A stretch of 64,000 bases of DNA from Tomitella gaofuii (GTDB lineage: Bacteria; Actinomycetota; Actinomycetes; Mycobacteriales; Mycobacteriaceae), in contig NZ_CP059900.1 of the NCBI RefSeq assembly GCF_014126825.1, positions 1,426,001 to 1,490,000 on the forward strand, written 5' to 3'. Shown here in pieces: positions 44,612-53,821 of the stretch (position 1 is the stretch's first letter; each line of letters starts with the position of its first letter). The position numbers were made by a program, and so were the translations under genes. The notes beneath the pieces were generated by a model. The model worked only from the letters and a program-made list of their open reading frames with translations. It made no database searches and was not told where the DNA came from.

Positions 44612-44625
44612 ACCAAGCACTTGCT
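44612..44625 (+). promoter_or_regulatory. kstR2 box: KstR2-type operator match
   Basis: ACCAAGCACTTGCT matches the published KstR2 consensus AnCAAGnnCTTGnT at every fixed position. It extends as a near palindrome to ACCAAGCACTTGCTCGGT. It lies between two divergent SDR genes, 69 bases before the minus-strand ATG and 66 before the plus-strand ATG. In mycobacteria KstR2 represses genes for steroid ring C/D (HIP) breakdown. KstR2 itself is not in this window. Confidence 0.7.
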
Positions 44626-44690
44626 CGGTTGATTACCCTGGTGGTCACTGAACGGGTAGGTCATACCCACCGACACTTGGGAGCGCATCG

Positions 44691-45452
44691 ATGGGCACAT
44701 TGGACGGCAAGGTCGCGCTGATCACCGGCGCCGGTCAGGGCGTGGGCGAGGGGATCGCCTTCGCCCTCGCCAAGGAGGGCGCGAGCATCGCTGCGTTGGG
44801 GCGCACCAAGGCCAAGGTGGACGAGACGGCGGAGGCCGTCCGCGCACTGGGTGGCACCGCGATCGCGGTGGAGTGCGACGTGGCGAAGGAGGAGCAGCTG
44901 GCGCCGGCGGTCGACGAAGTAGTGACCGCGCTCGGCGGGATCGACATCCTCGTCAACAACGCCAACTACAGCGTCCTGGGCCCGATCGCGCAGGTCAAGC
45001 GGCACCACATCGAGAAGGCCCTGGCCGTCGGGCCGCTGGCGGCGCTTTCGCTCATGCAGCTGTGCTATCCGGTCATGAAGGAGCGTGGCGGCGGGTCCGT
45101 GATCAACATGGTCACGTCTGCGGCCGTCCGATGGGACACGTCGAACTACGGCGGGTATGCGGCCGCCAAGGAGGCCCTCCGCTCACTCACCCGCGCGGCC
45201 GCCTCGGAGTGGGGGCGCGACAACATCCGGGTCAACGCCGTCGCGCCGCATGCGCTGTCGCCCGGGCTCAAGGCGTGGACCGAGCACAATCCCGAAGAGG
45301 CCGAGGCGTTCGTCGCCACCATTCCGATGGGCCGGATCGGCGAGTGCGAGGAGGACATCGGCCGCGCCGTCGCGTTCCTCGTCGGCCCCGACGCGCGCTA
45401 CCTCACCGGAGCGACGATCCCGCTGGACGGCGGGCAGGCGCGCTGGGCGTAG
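44691..45452 (+). CDS. SDR-family oxidoreductase under KstR2-type operator
   Basis: This 253-aa SDR has VALITGAGQGVGEGIAFALAKEGA, LVNNANYSVLG (NNAN instead of NNAG), INMVTSAAVRWDTSNYGGYAAAKEAL with catalytic Ser/Tyr/Lys and YLTGATIPLDGGQARWA. It matches the SDRs that occur in KstR2 regulons (Rv3548c-type), judged by length and context. The start is ATG 44691 with GGGAGCG-like upstream sequence. Divergent from the frameshifted SDR-ligase pair through the operator at 44612. Confidence 0.82.
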   Translation: MGTLDGKVALITGAGQGVGEGIAFALAKEGASIAALGRTKAKVDETAEAVRALGGTAIAVECDVAKEEQLAPAVDEVVTALGGIDILVNNANYSVLGPIAQVKRHHIEKALAVGPLAALSLMQLCYPVMKERGGGSVINMVTSAAVRWDTSNYGGYAAAKEALRSLTRAAASEWGRDNIRVNAVAPHALSPGLKAWTEHNPEEAEAFVATIPMGRIGECEEDIGRAVAFLVGPDARYLTGATIPLDGGQARWA

Positions 45453-45474
45453 ACCGGCTCGCAATTCTGCACGC

Positions 45475-45510
45475 GGCACCGGCCGTCTCCGTCAGGAGGC
45501 GGCCGGTGCC
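45475..45510. terminator. Terminator between SDR and GerMN genes
   Basis: GGCACCGGCC at 45475-45484 pairs with GGCCGGTGCC at 45501-45510, with an inner CTCC/GGAG pair. It lies between convergent genes. Confidence 0.8.
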
Positions 45511-45514
45511 GTTG

Positions 45515-46189
45515 TCATCGCAAGGACAGCGCGTCGTCCAGCGGCGTGCCATCGATGTAAACCTCCACCGAGTCGACGTTGCCGAACTGCAGGGCGGGCT
45601 CGGTCAGCTGCGCGCGCACTCGCGGGATGTCGCACTCGCCGCCCATCGTCAGATCACCGGCCAGGCGAACCGTCGCATGGCCGTCGGCGATCGTCGCACC
45701 CTGGTACGACAGGTCGGACATCGCCAGCGCGTTGTACAGGCCGGATGCGCCGTAGTGCTGCTCGTCCACCGCGAGCAGTGCGCGGTAGAGCTCGCCGAGC
45801 GGGGCGATCGTCTCCGTCGTGACGGTGACGGGCACGGCGCTGTCGCCGCAGCCCACCGGGTGTCCGGTCGCACCTCCGTCGCCTATCGCGATGAAGGTGA
45901 GCGAGTGCCGTGCGGTGTGTTCGGGGTGCGAGGCGCCGGGTTCGCCGGACGCCGCCGGGCCGGGGGCGACGGTGCCGGAAGAATCCTGCCCGGGCGGGAG
46001 CGCGCTTGATGCCGTGGGACCCGGTTCGTTCTGACTCGTGTCCGAGGGGTCCGGCACGGCAGGAGCCGACGTCGTCGGACCGTCCTGTGTGGCGGCGACG
46101 GACGGCGGATCGGCGCTTTGTCCGCAGGCCGCGGGGAGTACCAGCAGCACCGGTGCGGCAGCCAGGACGATCCGTGCAACGCGATGCAT
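45515..46189 (-). CDS. GerMN-domain lipoprotein
   Basis: This 224-aa protein starts MHRVARIVLAAAPVLLVLPAAC, a lipoprotein signal with lipobox PAAC, then a low-complexity Pro/Ser/Thr linker (residues about 24-90). The C-terminal part SLTFIAIGDGGATGHPVGCGDSAVPVTVTTETIAP, with ELYRALLAVDEQHYGASGLYNAL and VEVYIDGTPLDDAL, has the GerMN fold pattern. Function unknown; GerMN proteins sit at the cell surface in many actinobacteria. Confidence 0.75.
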   Translation of the reverse strand: MHRVARIVLAAAPVLLVLPAACGQSADPPSVAATQDGPTTSAPAVPDPSDTSQNEPGPTASSALPPGQDSSGTVAPGPAASGEPGASHPEHTARHSLTFIAIGDGGATGHPVGCGDSAVPVTVTTETIAPLGELYRALLAVDEQHYGASGLYNALAMSDLSYQGATIADGHATVRLAGDLTMGGECDIPRVRAQLTEPALQFGNVDSVEVYIDGTPLDDALSLR

Positions 46190-46328
46190 GGCGCGCCTCC
46201 TCGTATGTACCCACGTTATCGGCGCGCAAGCGTGGCGCGTTGCACGTGATCGCCGTACTGCTCATGCGCGCCGGCATTCGTCGTCCATGGATCGCGACTT
46301 CGTGTGCACGAGGTACGGAAACTAGGTC

Positions 46329-46381
46329 TAGACATAGTTGGTAGTCCAAGTATATTCTCGTGTCATCACGATCACACGAGA
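46329..46381 (+). promoter_or_regulatory. mmsA promoter with inverted repeat
   Basis: TAGACA (46329-46334) and TATATT (46351-46356) are spaced 16 bp, a plausible sigma-A promoter. Just downstream, TCTCGTGT (46356-46363) and ACACGAGA (46374-46381) form an 8-bp inverted repeat around the expected transcription start, a likely repressor site. The region is strikingly AT-rich. Confidence 0.55.
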
Positions 46382-46393
46382 GGCGGGAGCGTC

Positions 46394-47896
46394 ATGGTGC
46401 AGGAACTTGCGCACTTCATCGGCGGCCGACGGGTGCCCGGCACCAGCGGGCATTTTGCGGACGTCTACAACCCCAGCGATGGTGCCGTGCAGTCGCGGGT
46501 TCCGCTGGCGGGCGTCGACGAGGTGTCCGCCGCCGTTGCGGATGCCGCTACGGCGCAGAAGGAATGGGCGACGTGGAACCCGCAGCGGCGTGCGCGGGTG
46601 ATGATGAAGTTCGCGCAGCTGGTACGTGAGAACGCCGACGAGCTCGCGCGGCTGCTGGCCTCGGAGCACGGCAAGACCATCGCCGACGCGCATGGGGACG
46701 TCGCCCGCGGGCTGGACGTCGTCGAGTTCGCGATGGGTATCCCGCACCTGCTCAAGGGCGAGTACACCGAGGGCGCGGGCACCGGCATCGACGTCTACTC
46801 GGTGCGTCAGCCACTCGGCGTGGTCGCGGGGATCACGCCGTTCAACTTTCCGGCGATGATCCCGCTGTGGAAGGCGGCGCCCGCGATCGCGTGCGGCAAC
46901 GCGTTCATCCTCAAGCCGTCGGAACGCGACCCATCGGTGCCGCTGCGCCTGGCCGAACTGTTCATCGAGGCCGGACTGCCCGCAGGGATCTTCAACGTGG
47001 TCAACGGTGACAAGGTGGCGGTGGACGCGCTCCTGGAGCACCCGGACGTGAAGGCGCTCGGATTCGTCGGCTCGTCCGACATCGCCGAGTACATCTATTC
47101 CAGCGCGACCTCGCGGGGCAAGCGGGCCCAGTGCTTCGGCGGCGCCAAGAACCACATGATCATCATGCCCGACGCAGACCTCGACGACGTGGCGGATGCG
47201 CTGGTGGGCGCCGCCTACGGGTCTGCGGGGGAGCGGTGCATGGCGCTGTCCGTGGCGGTGCCCGTGGGGCAGGAGACCGCGGACCGGCTGCGCGAAAAGC
47301 TCGTCGCCCGCATCGACAAGCTCGCGATCGGCTCCTACGACGACCCGGACGTGGACTACGGCCCGTTGGTCAGCGCCGCCGCCGTGGCCCGTGTGCGCGA
47401 CTACATCCAGGCCGGCATCGACTCCGGCGCGGAGCTGGTGGTCGACGGCCGCGAGATCACCGTCGCCGGGCACGAGAACGGGTTCTTCCTGGGCAGCACG
47501 CTGTTCGACAACGTCACCAAAGACATGTCGATCTACCGCGAGGAGATCTTCGGCCCCGTGCTGTGCATCGTCCGTGCACACGACTACGAGGAGGCGCTGG
47601 ATCTCCCGTCGACCCACGAGTACGGCAACGGCGTATCGATCTTCACGCGTGACGGCGACACCGCACGCAACTTCGCCAGCCGCGTCGACACCGGCATGGT
47701 CGGCGTCAACGTGCCGATCCCGGTGCCGGTGGCGTACCACACCTTCGGCGGCTGGAAGCGCTCCGGATTCGGCGACCTCAACCAGCACGGGCCGGATTCC
47801 ATCCGCTTCTACACCAAGACCAAGACCGTCACGCAGCGCTGGCAGTCCGGCTTCAAGGAGAACGCCGACCACTTCGTGCTGCCGGTGATGGAGTGA
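46394..47896 (+). CDS. mmsA: Methylmalonate-semialdehyde dehydrogenase (CoA-acylating)
   Basis: This 500-aa aldehyde dehydrogenase has GVVAGITPFNFPAMIPLWKAAPAIACGN, SERDPSVPLRLAEL, VGSSDIAEYIY and the catalytic Cys282 in GSAGERCMALS, plus QCFGGAKNHMIIMPDAD and FGDLNQHGPDSIRFYTKTKTVTQRW, all specific to MmsA. It converts methylmalonate semialdehyde to propionyl-CoA in valine breakdown (Rv0753c-type). The ATG at 46394 is downstream of a clear promoter. It overlaps fadE9 by 4 bases. Confidence 0.92.
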   Translation: MVQELAHFIGGRRVPGTSGHFADVYNPSDGAVQSRVPLAGVDEVSAAVADAATAQKEWATWNPQRRARVMMKFAQLVRENADELARLLASEHGKTIADAHGDVARGLDVVEFAMGIPHLLKGEYTEGAGTGIDVYSVRQPLGVVAGITPFNFPAMIPLWKAAPAIACGNAFILKPSERDPSVPLRLAELFIEAGLPAGIFNVVNGDKVAVDALLEHPDVKALGFVGSSDIAEYIYSSATSRGKRAQCFGGAKNHMIIMPDADLDDVADALVGAAYGSAGERCMALSVAVPVGQETADRLREKLVARIDKLAIGSYDDPDVDYGPLVSAAAVARVRDYIQAGIDSGAELVVDGREITVAGHENGFFLGSTLFDNVTKDMSIYREEIFGPVLCIVRAHDYEEALDLPSTHEYGNGVSIFTRDGDTARNFASRVDTGMVGVNVPIPVPVAYHTFGGWKRSGFGDLNQHGPDSIRFYTKTKTVTQRWQSGFKENADHFVLPVME

Positions 47897-49056
47897 CGGT
47901 GGACACGGCGCCGGCCGCGAGCGCGTTCGCGTTGAGCGAGGACGAACGCGCCATCGTCGGCACCGCGCGGGATTTCGCCGTCGAACATGTCGCCGCGCAT
48001 GCCCTGGAGTGGGACCGGGACAAGCACTTTCCGGTGGACGTCCTGCGCAAGGGCGCCGCGATGGGGCTGGGCGGCATTTACGTCGGCGAGGACGTGGGCG
48101 GGTCCGGGCTGCGGCGGATCGACGCGGCGCGTATTTTCACCGAGATCGCCGCGGCGTGCCCCGCCACCGCCGGCTACATCTCCATCCACAACATGGTCGC
48201 GTGGATGATCGACTCCTACGGGAGCGACGAGCAGCGCAGACGTTGGCTTCCCGGGCTGTGCGCGATGGAGCTGCTGGGCAGCTACTGCCTGACCGAACCG
48301 GGAGCCGGGTCGGACGCGGCGGCGCTGCGCACGCGGGCCGTGCGCGACGGCGACCACTACGTACTCGACGGGGTCAAGCAGTTCATCTCCGGCGCAGGCG
48401 TGTCCGACGTGTACGTCGTCATGGCCCGCACGGGCGCGGCCGGCCCGCGGGGGATCTCCGCGTTCGTCGTGGAGAAGGGCGCCGAGGGGCTGTCGTTCGG
48501 CGCGAACGAGTCGAAGATGGGCTGGAACTGCCAGCCCACCCGCCAGGTCATCCTCGACGGGGTGCGTGTTCCCGCGGCGAACCTGCTGGGCGGGGAGGGG
48601 TCGGGCTTCGCCATCGCGATGAACGGGCTCAACGGCGGGCGCATCAACATCGCCGCCTGCTCGCTCGGCGGTGCCCGCGCGGCTTTCGAGCAGACAGCCG
48701 GATATCTGCGCGAGCGCGAGGCGTTCGGTGCGCCGTTGAGCACCTCGCCGGTACTGCAAGGAAGGCTGGCGGACATGGCGACCGACCTGGAGGCGGCGCG
48801 GCTGATGCTGTGGCGCGCCGCGGACGCGCTCGACCACGATGCCCCCGACAAGGTGACGCTGTGCGCGATGGCCAAGCGCTACGTGACCGACGCCGGCTTC
48901 GCGATAGCGAACGAAGCGTTGCAGTTGCACGGCGGTTACGGCTACCTCAGCGAGTACGGGTTGGAGAAGATCGTGCGGGATCTGCGCGTGCACCAGATCC
49001 TGGAGGGGACCAACGAGATCATGAGGATGATCGTCGGCAGGACGGTCGCGTCGTGA
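47893..49056 (+). CDS. fadE9: Isobutyryl-CoA dehydrogenase-type acyl-CoA dehydrogenase FadE9
   Basis: This 387-aa ACAD has [92 protein letters not shown] (catalytic Glu in the last motif). It oxidises isobutyryl-CoA to methacrylyl-CoA in the valine pathway. Start GTG at 47893 overlaps mmsA. Position matches Rv0752c. Confidence 0.9.
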   Translation: MTVDTAPAASAFALSEDERAIVGTARDFAVEHVAAHALEWDRDKHFPVDVLRKGAAMGLGGIYVGEDVGGSGLRRIDAARIFTEIAAACPATAGYISIHNMVAWMIDSYGSDEQRRRWLPGLCAMELLGSYCLTEPGAGSDAAALRTRAVRDGDHYVLDGVKQFISGAGVSDVYVVMARTGAAGPRGISAFVVEKGAEGLSFGANESKMGWNCQPTRQVILDGVRVPAANLLGGEGSGFAIAMNGLNGGRINIAACSLGGARAAFEQTAGYLREREAFGAPLSTSPVLQGRLADMATDLEAARLMLWRAADALDHDAPDKVTLCAMAKRYVTDAGFAIANEALQLHGGYGYLSEYGLEKIVRDLRVHQILEGTNEIMRMIVGRTVAS

Positions 49057-49132
49057 CAACGGGCGCCCACGCCCGGGAGATCGACGGCGACCCGGCACCC
49101 GCGGCCGCAGCGGCCGCCGAAAGGACTGACTG

Positions 49133-50026
49133 ATGAGCACCATCGCATTTCTGGGGCTGGGGCATATGGGCGGCCCCATGGCCGCCAACCTGGTCAAGGC
49201 GGGGCATACCGTGCGCGGCTTCGACCCGGTGCCCGCGGCGCAGGAGGCCGCCGCGACCGCGGGCGTGGCGGTCGCCCCCGCTGCTGCCGACGCGGTCGCC
49301 GGTGCGGACACCGTGGTCACCATGCTGCCCAACGGGGCGCTGGTGCTGGAACTGTACGCCGATATCCTGCCGTCCGCGTCGCCGGGCACGCTGTTCGTCG
49401 ACAGCTCCACCGTCGACGTGGCGGACGCGCGGGCCGCACATGAGATGGCCACCGCGGCCGGGCATGCCATGATCGACGCCCCCGTGTCCGGCGGCGTGGT
49501 GGGTGCCGAGGCCGGCACCCTCGCATTCATGGTCGGCGGCGACGAGGAGACCTTCCGGCGCGCCGAACCGCTGCTGCAGGACATGGGCCGCACGATCGTG
49601 CACTGCGGCGACCCGGGCAACGGGCAGGCGGCGAAGCTGTGCAACAACATGATCCTCGCGATCTCCATGGACGCGGTCAGTGAAGCGTTCGTGCTGGGGG
49701 AGGCGCTGGGGTTGTCGCACCAGGCGCTCTACGACGTCGCCTCCCACGCGTCCGGACAATGCTGGGCGCTCACCACCAACTGCCCGGTGCCGGGCCCGGT
49801 GCCGGCGAGCCCCGCCAACCGCGGCTACGAGGCGGGCTTCGCGGTGGGGCTCATGGCCAAGGACCTGGGGCTGGCGGCGAATGCCCTGCGCGAGCACGGC
49901 GTCGCCGGGGAATTGGGGCTGCGCATGGCCGAGCGCTACGCGGAGATGCGCGACGCAGGCCGTGCGGCCAACGACTTCTCCGACATCATCAACGACATCC
50001 GGGACAAGTCCGGGAAGGGGAACTGA
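49133..50026 (+). CDS. mmsB: 3-Hydroxyisobutyrate dehydrogenase
   Basis: This 297-aa enzyme of the beta-hydroxyacid dehydrogenase family starts with the NAD motif [22 protein letters not shown], has [16 protein letters not shown] (substrate Ser), [22 protein letters not shown] and the catalytic Lys in [16 protein letters not shown]. It oxidises 3-hydroxyisobutyrate to methylmalonate semialdehyde, the MmsA substrate. ATG 49133 has AAGGAC upstream. 76 bases follow fadE9. Confidence 0.92.
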   Translation: MSTIAFLGLGHMGGPMAANLVKAGHTVRGFDPVPAAQEAAATAGVAVAPAAADAVAGADTVVTMLPNGALVLELYADILPSASPGTLFVDSSTVDVADARAAHEMATAAGHAMIDAPVSGGVVGAEAGTLAFMVGGDEETFRRAEPLLQDMGRTIVHCGDPGNGQAAKLCNNMILAISMDAVSEAFVLGEALGLSHQALYDVASHASGQCWALTTNCPVPGPVPASPANRGYEAGFAVGLMAKDLGLAANALREHGVAGELGLRMAERYAEMRDAGRAANDFSDIINDIRDKSGKGN

Positions 50027-50030
50027 ACCA

Positions 50031-50807
50031 GTGGGTGATTACGAGACCATCCTCCTCGAACGATCGGGCCGCGTCGGGGTGATCACGTTGAACCGGCCGA
50101 AGGCGCTGAACGCTCTGAATACGCAACTCATGACCGACGTGACCGATGCGGTGGCCGCACTGGACACCGACCCGGGCGTCGGCGCCATCGTCATCACCGG
50201 CTCCGAGAAGGCGTTCGCGGCGGGGGCGGACATCAAGGAGATGTCGACCAAGACATTCGAGGACATCCAGGCCGAGCAGTTCTTCGGCCGGTGGGATGTG
50301 CTCACACGGGCACGCACCCCCATCATCGCGGCGGTGTCGGGGTACGCGCTCGGCGGCGGCTGCGAGCTGGCGATGATGTGCGACATGATCATCGCTTCGG
50401 ACACCGCCAAGTTCGGCCAGCCGGAGATCACGCTCGGCGTCATCCCCGGCATGGGCGGATCGCAGCGGCTCACCCGTGCCGTCGGCAAAGCGAAGGCCAT
50501 GGACATGTGCCTGACAGGGCGGAACATGAAGGCCGACGAGGCCGAGCGCGCCGGGCTCGTGGCGCGAGTGGTGCCTGCCGAGGATCTCCGCGACGCCGCC
50601 CTCGAGGTGGCGGCGACTATCGCCGGAATGTCGAAAACCACTGCCGCTATGGCCAAGGACGCCGTCAACGCGGCCTTCGAGACCCCGCTGGCCGAGGGAC
50701 TGAGGACGGAGAAGCGCGTCTTCTACTCCACCTTCGCCACCGACGACCAGACCGAGGGAATGGCGGCGTTCATCGCGAAGCGCAAGCCGGAGTTCAACAA
50801 GGGCTGA
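50031..50807 (+). CDS. echA8: Enoyl-CoA hydratase, EchA8-like
   Basis: This 258-aa crotonase has [39 protein letters not shown] with the first catalytic Glu and [29 protein letters not shown] with the second Glu. It hydrates methacrylyl-CoA or crotonyl-CoA. The GTG at 50031 follows mmsB after 4 bases, so it is the last gene of the operon. In M. tuberculosis echA8 (Rv1070c) lies elsewhere, so the link here is informative. Confidence 0.88.
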   Translation: MGDYETILLERSGRVGVITLNRPKALNALNTQLMTDVTDAVAALDTDPGVGAIVITGSEKAFAAGADIKEMSTKTFEDIQAEQFFGRWDVLTRARTPIIAAVSGYALGGGCELAMMCDMIIASDTAKFGQPEITLGVIPGMGGSQRLTRAVGKAKAMDMCLTGRNMKADEAERAGLVARVVPAEDLRDAALEVAATIAGMSKTTAAMAKDAVNAAFETPLAEGLRTEKRVFYSTFATDDQTEGMAAFIAKRKPEFNKG

Positions 50808-50835
50808 GGAGCCGGCGTTCGCACCCGGCCGCAGG

Positions 50836-51363
50836 TCATACGTCACCGGCGGGGCGGGAGCCCTCGGAGTGGCGCCGAGCCAGGTCGCGGTAGGTCCGGG
50901 GATTGTTGTCCACCCACCAGACCGCGCTGCCGCTGAGCGGCCCGCGCACCGTTGCGGGGGTGCCGGTGGCGACGGACTCCTCGGGGATCCGCGTGCCAGG
51001 AGTGACGACGGCCCCGGCGGCGACCAGCGCCCTGTCGCCGATCACGGCCCCGTCCTGGACCACCGCGCCGTTGCCGATGAGTGCCTGCGCGCCCACCTCG
51101 GCGCCGTGCACTACGCACGAGTGGCCCACGGTGGCGTCGGGGCCGATCACCGTGGCCTCCTCGCCGCCGTGCACCACCGAACAGTCCTGCACGTTCGCGC
51201 CGGTCCGCACGATGATCGGGCCGAAGTCGGCGCGCAGCACGGCGTTGTACCAGACGGAAGCGCCCTCCTCGACGTGCACGTCGCCGACGAGCGTGGCGGT
51301 CGGTGCGATCCACGCGCCGGGATGGACCTCGGGTGCGGACCCCTCGAAGCTGAACAGCGGCAT
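50836..51363 (-). CDS. Gamma-class carbonic anhydrase-like hexapeptide protein
   Basis: This 175-aa left-handed beta-helix protein has repeated hexapeptide turns (ATLVGDVHVEEGASVWYNAVLRADFGPIIVRTGANVQDCS) and the three zinc-ligand His in CSVVHGGEEATVIGPDATVGHSCVVHGAE. The C-terminus has PATVRGPLSG. Trimeric gamma-carbonic anhydrases have exactly these. Activity is not certain, since many such proteins are inactive as hydrases. Convergent with echA8, 28 bp apart. Confidence 0.83.
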   Translation of the reverse strand: MPLFSFEGSAPEVHPGAWIAPTATLVGDVHVEEGASVWYNAVLRADFGPIIVRTGANVQDCSVVHGGEEATVIGPDATVGHSCVVHGAEVGAQALIGNGAVVQDGAVIGDRALVAAGAVVTPGTRIPEESVATGTPATVRGPLSGSAVWWVDNNPRTYRDLARRHSEGSRPAGDV

Positions 51364-51487
51364 GTGCGGAATGTAGCGCGTCGGGGGCGGTGCGGGGGCC
51401 GGGCCCGGCGAAACCAGCGATCCAGGCCGTGGCGCGGCCTGGCGGCGCTACTGTGACGGGTACTGTTCCGCATCCGGCGAGGTGACC

Positions 51488-51934
51488 ATGTCGCGAGCAC
51501 AGCATCCCACCCCGGCGTGCGCCGCCGTCTGCGCGGCTGCCTCAGTGGCGGCGGCAGCCCTCGCGGTGGTCGCGGCGCCCGCCGCCTCTGCGACCCCGCC
51601 GTCCGGCGTCATTCCGATCCCCCTCGGCACGGTGAGCATCGCGGGGACCGACGTGACCGCGCGCGTCATCGTGTTCTCTCCGGGCGGCACCACGGGGTGG
51701 CATACGCACGACGGCGACGTGCCCGGGATCGTCACCGGCGGTTACATCATCCGCACACTGGACGACTGCTCCGTGTACACGGCGGGCCCGGGGGATCCGA
51801 TGTCGGGCGGGGGCGCCGCGCACGTGGGCACCAATACCGGCGAGACCACCGCGTTCCTGTGGAGCCTGTACATCGACCAGGCGGGTGATCCGCCGGCGAT
51901 CGACGCGCCCGCTGCGGACTGTCCGGAGCCGTAG
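51488..51934 (+). CDS. Secreted cupin-domain protein
   Basis: This 148-aa protein has an N-terminal signal peptide (AAVCAAASVAAAALAVVAAPAASA) and a single cupin barrel: VFSPGGTTGWHTHDGDVPGIVTGGYI with two His and an Asp, and later GAAHVGTNTGETTAFLWSLYI, one His. This metal-site pattern is like small germin-type cupins. No substrate is known. GGCGAGG precedes the ATG at 51488. Confidence 0.75.
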   Translation: MSRAQHPTPACAAVCAAASVAAAALAVVAAPAASATPPSGVIPIPLGTVSIAGTDVTARVIVFSPGGTTGWHTHDGDVPGIVTGGYIIRTLDDCSVYTAGPGDPMSGGGAAHVGTNTGETTAFLWSLYIDQAGDPPAIDAPAADCPEP

Positions 51935-51939
51935 CCCCG

Positions 51940-51957
51940 GCGGTTCCGCGGAACCGC
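51940..51957. repeat. 18-bp perfect palindrome between cupin and GH1 genes
   Basis: GCGGTTCCGCGGAACCGC. Its core TTCCGCGGAA recurs at 52071-52080 inside the start of the GH1 gene. It could be a terminator without T-run or an operator pair. Confidence 0.5.
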
Positions 51958-51991
51958 ACCGAACGCACGTCCAGGATGCTAACTTCCGGCC

Positions 51992-53308
51992 ATGCTGAAG
52001 AGTTTCGGCGCGCGCGCACTGGTCCTGCGCGTGCTCGGCGCGGCGGTACTGCTCATCGGGCTCGTTGCTGTTCCGCGGAACCTCGCAGTGGCCGACGCGC
52101 CGCCGGCGCTGGGGGACGATTTCCACTGGGGCGTGGCGATGTCGGAGTTCCAGTCCGGCGGCTATTTTCCGGACAGCAATTGGACGCGATACGCGCAGAA
52201 TTCCGCCGACCCGTACCTGGATTCGGTCGACTTCCGCCACCGCTACCCCGGGGACATCCGACGCGCTGCGGACCTGGGGGTGAACACCTTCCGCCTGTCG
52301 ATCGAGTGGGCGCGCCTCGAGCCTGCGCCGGGGCAGTGGGACGAGCAGGCATTCGAGTACTACGACGACGTGCTGCGCGAGATCGTCGACGCCGGTATGC
52401 GTCCGATGCTCACGCTGGACCACTGGGTGTACCCGGGCTGGGTGGCGGACCGGGGCGGCTGGGCGAACCCGGACATCGTCGAGCTGTGGCTGGAGAACGC
52501 CCGCAGAGTGGTGGACCGCTATGCGCACCTCGACCCGCTGTGGGTGACGTTCAACGAGGGCACCGCCTACGTGATGCAAGAGGTCAAGCACGGCGGGCTC
52601 GCGCCGGCGGACGTCCCGGTGATGTTCGACCGGATGGCGCAGGCGCACCGCGCCATCTACGACCACATTCACGCCGTACAGCCCGGCGCCATGGTCACCA
52701 CCAACGCCTCCTACATCCCCACGGTGGAGCCGGTGATGGACGCCCAGCTCATCGACAAGGTGGCGGGCCGGCTCGACTACATCGGCATCGACTACTACTA
52801 CGGTGTGTCTCCCACGAATCCGACGGCGGTCTACGCGCTGCTCGACGAGCACTGGAAGGCCACCCTGGAACCGGAGGGGATCTACTACGCGCTGCGGTAC
52901 TACGCGCGCACGTTCCCGGGCAAGCCGCTCTACATCGTCGAGAACGGGATGCCCACCGACAACGGCGCACCACGCAGCGACGGGCAGACCCGGGCCGCGG
53001 CCCTGCGCGACGACGTCTACTGGATCCAGCGGGCCAAGGCGGACGGCATGAACGTGATCGGCTACAACTACTGGTCGCTCACCGACAACTACGAGTGGGG
53101 CACGTACGCGCCCCGGTTCGGGCTGTACACCGTCGACGTGCTCACCGATCCGACTCTCACCCGGCGGCCCACCGACGGTGTGGACGCCTACCGCGACATC
53201 ATCCGCGCGGGAGGAGTACTCGATGACTACACGCCCAGCCGGCCCCCGGCCGTGTGTTCGCTGGTGGACGCGCCGTCGAGCTGCCTCGATCCGGTGGTGG
53301 TGGACTAG
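51992..53308 (+). CDS. Secreted glycoside hydrolase family 1 beta-glycosidase
   Basis: This 438-aa protein has a signal/anchor (ALVLRVLGAAVLLIGLVAVPRNLAVADA) then a GH1 barrel: FHWGVAMSEFQSGG, LGVNTFRLSIEWARLEP, catalytic acid/base Glu189 in WVTFNEGTAYV (usual TFNEP), nucleophile Glu317 in LYIVENGMPT and YNYWSLTDNYEWGTYAPRFGLY. Both catalytic Glu are present, so it should be active on a beta-linked sugar outside the cell. The C-terminal CSLVDAPSSCL adds two Cys that may form a disulfide. Start is ATG 51992. Confidence 0.87.
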   Translation: MLKSFGARALVLRVLGAAVLLIGLVAVPRNLAVADAPPALGDDFHWGVAMSEFQSGGYFPDSNWTRYAQNSADPYLDSVDFRHRYPGDIRRAADLGVNTFRLSIEWARLEPAPGQWDEQAFEYYDDVLREIVDAGMRPMLTLDHWVYPGWVADRGGWANPDIVELWLENARRVVDRYAHLDPLWVTFNEGTAYVMQEVKHGGLAPADVPVMFDRMAQAHRAIYDHIHAVQPGAMVTTNASYIPTVEPVMDAQLIDKVAGRLDYIGIDYYYGVSPTNPTAVYALLDEHWKATLEPEGIYYALRYYARTFPGKPLYIVENGMPTDNGAPRSDGQTRAAALRDDVYWIQRAKADGMNVIGYNYWSLTDNYEWGTYAPRFGLYTVDVLTDPTLTRRPTDGVDAYRDIIRAGGVLDDYTPSRPPAVCSLVDAPSSCLDPVVVD

Positions 53309-53329
53309 CCGGTCGAGGGGGCGGGGTGC

Positions 53330-53770
53330 TCAGCCGGCGTCGACGCGGATCATCGTCGCGACCATCGTGGCGCAGTGCGTCTCCTCCTCGCCGTCCACGC
53401 CGAACACGTCGGCCTGGCACACGGTGATGGTGCGCCCGGAGCGGATGACGCGGCCGCGGGCGACGATCCGATCCCCGCGTGCGGGGGCGAGCAGGTTGGT
53501 CTTGAACTCGACGGAGAGCACCTCCGAGCCGGGGGCCATCAGCGTCAGCGCCGCGTAGCCGCAGGCGGTGTCGGCGGCCGCAGTCGTCACCCCGGCGTGG
53601 AAGTACCCGGCCTGCTGGGTGAGTCCGTCGGCGAACGGCACGGCGATGTCGACCAGCCCCGGCGCGACACGCTCGAGCCGAGCCGCGTAGGTGGACATGA
53701 GACCCTGCCGCGCGAACGAATCGCGGATGGTCGTCTCGAACCCGGGATTGCGCACCACATGTTCCGGCAT
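53330..53770 (-). CDS. PaaI-family hotdog thioesterase
   Basis: This 146-aa single hotdog protein has QAGYFHAGVTTAAADTACGYAALTLM (active-site segment), VLSVEFKTNLLAPARGDRIVARGRVIRSGRTITVCQADVF. It fits PaaI/YbgC-like thioesterases which protect CoA pools. ATG at 53770, divergent from the metallo-hydrolase gene, 51 bp apart. Confidence 0.82.
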   Translation of the reverse strand: MPEHVVRNPGFETTIRDSFARQGLMSTYAARLERVAPGLVDIAVPFADGLTQQAGYFHAGVTTAAADTACGYAALTLMAPGSEVLSVEFKTNLLAPARGDRIVARGRVIRSGRTITVCQADVFGVDGEEETHCATMVATMIRVDAG

Positions 53771-53821
53771 CTCGACAGATTGTCATACCGGGAGGCGGCC
53801 CGGAATGGCACCATCGGTTCC

